From contig NZ_CP108514.1 of assembly GCF_035989305.1 (NCBI RefSeq), positions 7,482,501-7,546,500 of the forward strand: a stretch of DNA of 64,000 nucleotides, read 5' to 3'. The notes under the pieces were generated by a model, which was not told the origin of the DNA, made no database searches, and saw only the letters and a program-made list of their open reading frames with translations. A program made the translations under genes and the position numbers. The DNA is from Streptomyces sp. NBC_01233 (GTDB lineage Bacteria > Actinomycetota > Actinomycetes > Streptomycetales > Streptomycetaceae). Shown here in pieces: positions 61,924-64,000 of the stretch; position 1 is the stretch's first letter, and every line of letters begins with the position of its first letter.

Positions 61924-62931
61924 TCAGGCTTCTGCGATCCACCTTCGGACGCGGTCAAGTTCGACGCGCCCGTTGGCCAGGAGGTCTCTGTGCTTGATGG
62001 TGATCGTCCGGGAAGACGGCGTGTCCCTGGCGATGGTGGTGGTGAACACGCCCCATGCGGCTTCTTCGGTGAGGGGTCGCCCGTCGCGGTGGAAGCGGAA
62101 GCGGTTGCGCCGCATGGAGTCCGCTGTCCCTGCCTGGTCCCGGGTGATGTTGACGAACAGGGCGCGGTGGCCGGTGGCCGCATCGAGCTGGGGGATGCGC
62201 AGCGAGTTGAACGGTGACTTGGTGAGGAAGGCTCTGCGGTTGAAGTGGCGGCAGTGCGCCTGCACGTTGGCGGTGAGCAGCGGAGCGTCCTTGGTCTGTG
62301 CCGGGGTGAGGTTGTACGTGTGACCCCCCAGGTGCTGGTAGGCGGGTATGGCCCGCGCGTACAGGTCTTCGGCTTCGTAGGGCATGACCAAGCCGGGGAT
62401 GATCCGGGTGTTCTTGTTGTCCACGGAGAGGACCTGGTCGCCCATGGTCTCGAAGGATCGGCGGGCTGTGTGGGTCAGATTGCGGACGGGCCAGGCCCAG
62501 CATGACGCTGTAGTGAAGTAGGAGTACCGGCCGGTGTAGGCAAGGCAGTTGTAGAGGTGGCTGGTCCCGGAGCGTGGTGCGCCGATGATGAACACGGTTG
62601 TGGTGGGGCTGTGTTCGGGCATGGGCTTGGGTGCGTACCGGGTTCGTGCGTCGAGCTCCTGCTGAATATCGATATTTTCGCGGACCGCGATGTCCGGGTT
62701 GAAGGGGAGCGGCTGTCCAGTGCTGCGGATCTGGTCGAGTACCGCCTTCACGTACGCCAGACTCGTGGAGGCTGGCGCGATTCCCTGCGCGTACCGCTCC
62801 TCCAGTGTCTCGGCGAGGACGTAGTGGCGGGGGTCGTTGCTGAACCGGTAGACGCGGGTTCGGTAGAGGGCGACCATCGCGCCGACGGGGTGGGGCGATG
62901 CCAGCTGCTCGGTGAAGGTGTCGGGCTTCAC
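61924..62931 (-). CDS. Sulfotransferase-family protein
   Basis: 335 residues. The PAPS-binding loop TVFIIGAPRSGTSHLYN lies near residue 110-125, and VNITRDQAGTADSMRR resembles the 3'-phosphate-binding region. Overall GC is clearly lower than in the upstream genes and codon use is less biased. Its start overlaps the kinase-like stop by 4 bases, so the two genes form one unit. The substrate is unknown. Some members of this family are not true sulfotransferases. Confidence 0.82.
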   Translation of the reverse strand: MKPDTFTEQLASPHPVGAMVALYRTRVYRFSNDPRHYVLAETLEERYAQGIAPASTSLAYVKAVLDQIRSTGQPLPFNPDIAVRENIDIQQELDARTRYAPKPMPEHSPTTTVFIIGAPRSGTSHLYNCLAYTGRYSYFTTASCWAWPVRNLTHTARRSFETMGDQVLSVDNKNTRIIPGLVMPYEAEDLYARAIPAYQHLGGHTYNLTPAQTKDAPLLTANVQAHCRHFNRRAFLTKSPFNSLRIPQLDAATGHRALFVNITRDQAGTADSMRRNRFRFHRDGRPLTEEAAWGVFTTTIARDTPSSRTITIKHRDLLANGRVELDRVRRWIAEA

Positions 62932-63662
62932 TCTGTCCTCTCGTTGCGGCGCAGGGTGTGCCAGCTGTGGGTGTAGCCGTTCCGTCCGAGGTAGGGGCTG
63001 GTGAGGATGTGGTGGATCTCCATCCAGTCGGCCAGGCGATCAGGGCTGCACCGGTACGGGGTTTCCACGTTGTACGCGGCCAGTGCCTTTGCGGAGAGCC
63101 CTGCCGGCAGGGGGCCGTGGGTCATCGCCGTGGTGACGAGCAGCTTGGCCAGGTCGTACGCGAACGGGGCGGGCGTCAGGTCGTCGAAGTCGACGGCGGT
63201 GATCGTGGTCGGCGTGATCAGGAAGTTCCGTGGGTTGGAGTCCTTGTAGAAGGCGGCCGGTTCATCGGCTGATGCCTCGATGATGTGGACGGCCCGGTCG
63301 ATGCTCAAGGCCGGGCCGGGCACCATGGCCGCGCCCATGTTGTGCCGGACACGGGCTATGCGGCTGGCGGTGAAAGCGCTCATTCTGCCGATGCCGGGAA
63401 GGTCGAAGCCCTGGTCGAGACGCACGGAGTGAAGTGCCACCTGGTGGGCAGCCGCGTGCGTCTGCCCCAGTAGGCGGGCAACGGCGGGCACGTCGTCCGG
63501 GAGGGCGTGCCGGCCGGGCAGGTACTGGAACTCCAGCACCTGCGGATGGTGGGCGATCAGGTCGGGGACGGGCATTCCCAGGGCGTCGAGCCAGGCGTGC
63601 TGGGCGACGGCCCGGGACGCGGCTTCTGCCGTTCGGTACTGCTTGGCGAAGCCCACGATCAC
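62928..63662 (-). CDS. APH-like phosphotransferase, possibly 5'-truncated
   Basis: 244 residues from GTG 63662. An ATP-site lysine lies in VGFAKQYRT, the catalytic loop is FYKDSNPRNFL (Brenner-type D-x4-N, with Lys for the usual His), and the metal motif is AVDFDDL. The start gives almost no N-terminal lobe before the lysine, about 25 residues fewer than normal. No better start exists upstream, so the 5' end may be lost at a junction near 63690. GC is lower than in the main part of the window. Confidence 0.72.
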   Translation of the reverse strand: MIVGFAKQYRTAEAASRAVAQHAWLDALGMPVPDLIAHHPQVLEFQYLPGRHALPDDVPAVARLLGQTHAAAHQVALHSVRLDQGFDLPGIGRMSAFTASRIARVRHNMGAAMVPGPALSIDRAVHIIEASADEPAAFYKDSNPRNFLITPTTITAVDFDDLTPAPFAYDLAKLLVTTAMTHGPLPAGLSAKALAAYNVETPYRCSPDRLADWMEIHHILTSPYLGRNGYTHSWHTLRRNERTE

Positions 63663-63692
63663 CCCCCGGCCCGGAGGGTCGCGGTGAGGTAG

Positions 63693-64000
63693 CTGACTAC
63701 CGAACCGGTCTCGACAGGACCCGAGCGCGGTCTCTACCGGGTCTCTCCTGATGAAGTGCGGGATCTCGCCGCCAAGTACGGGGTGACCGACGAGGCCGCC
63801 ATAGCGGAGGTCGCGGCGGCGGCAGCGGAGCCGCCGGGTACGGGGTGGTGGTCGTCCTACCCGGTGGCCCAGGCATATCGGGACTTCGTGGAACTGGAGG
63901 CTGATGCGGAGAAGATCCGGATCGTCAACCCAGTGGTCATCCCCGGCCCTGTCCAGACCCACGGCTACGCACGGGAGATCATCACCAGGTCGGCCAACGC
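63693..64000 (+). pseudogene. XRE/DUF5753 regulator fragment, 5' end missing, runs off window
   Basis: The frame translates to LTTEPVSTGPERGLYRVSP, matching the distal half of an XRE helix-turn-helix, then DEVRDLAAKYGVTDEAA. It continues into a DUF5753-type region (RDFVELEADAEKIRIVNP, VQTHGYAREI). The proximal HTH is missing and a TAG lies just before (63690-63692), with no start codon or ribosome-binding site. Either the gene is truncated or it starts at an unrecognised codon. It is divergent from the kinase-like gene. Confidence 0.6.

Noticed and set aside
1..64000. tRNA, rRNA or insertion sequence elements
   Set aside because: No cloverleaf-like, rRNA-like or transposase sequences with terminal repeats were recognised by eye. 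A tRNAscan-type search would be decisive.

Overview
The window reads as chromosomal DNA of a Streptomyces or close streptomycete relative. GC is very high, codons are strongly G/C-ending, GTG starts and 4-base ATGA/GTGA overlaps are frequent, and leucine TTA codons are rare but sit in particular genes. It also carries AfsA-, SARP- and LuxR-type regulators and actinobacterial cobalamin genes. No rRNA, tRNA or CRISPR array was seen.

Layout. (1) 1-5497: cobalamin (B12) genes, with cobG (partial)-cobH-cobIJ on + and cobL-cobM-cobK on -, facing each other across a strong hairpin terminator. (2) 5655-9846: an SDR, a small secreted protein, a decayed FAD monooxygenase (in-frame TAG plus an internal loss), a TetR regulator with a palindromic operator, and a membrane-anchored trypsin-like protease. 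(3) 9985-18565: a gene remnant and a 14-bp tandem repeat, then a four-gene block: alpha/beta-hydrolase, caspase-like/VMAP protein, MoxR-type AAA+ ATPase, and a giant SAV_2336/vWA-like protein with a dead trypsin-like domain and pentapeptide repeats. This matches the MoxR-vWA-VMAP class of NTP-dependent conflict systems, and its first gene has a TTA codon. (4) 18575-39782: after an ion channel gene, a compact biosynthetic cluster: thioesterase, carboxylase beta and epsilon subunits, FAAL, acyl-CoA dehydrogenase, ACP, single-module PKS (KS-AT-ACP), KASIII-like enzyme, FkbH-like glyceryl-ACP synthase, second ACP and two phosphopantetheinyl transferases. It also holds a LuxR regulator beside a tiny secreted peptide gene (TTA codon) and a large LAL regulator (TTA codon). 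The enzyme set fits an acyl tetronate of the RK-682 type.

(5) 39970-49478: a degenerate polyprenyl synthase, two convergent-gap repeat arrays (98-bp units, then a degenerate family), and a four-gene - operon AfsA-like / SARP / STAND-LuxR / degenerate adenylating enzyme, which looks like a self-contained signalling-regulation unit. (6) 49728-52199: an MFS transporter and an orphan HypE-like protein. (7) 52373-61820: a surface glycan cluster (acetyltransferase, alpha-toroid protein, WecG-, WecC- and WecB-like enzymes, chain-length protein, flippase, secreted beta-helix protein, glycosyltransferase), consistent with a ManNAcA-containing polymer. Two of its genes have TTA codons, and it is preceded by a structured 400-nt leader region. 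(8) 61924-64000: a lower-GC tail with an APH-like kinase, a sulfotransferase, and a 5'-truncated XRE/DUF5753 regulator that runs off the window.

Recurring theme: TTA codons occur once each in the conflict system, the small peptide, the LAL regulator, the nucleotide-sugar dehydrogenase and the flippase. This suggests that several accessory modules depend on the bldA leucyl-tRNA for developmental timing.
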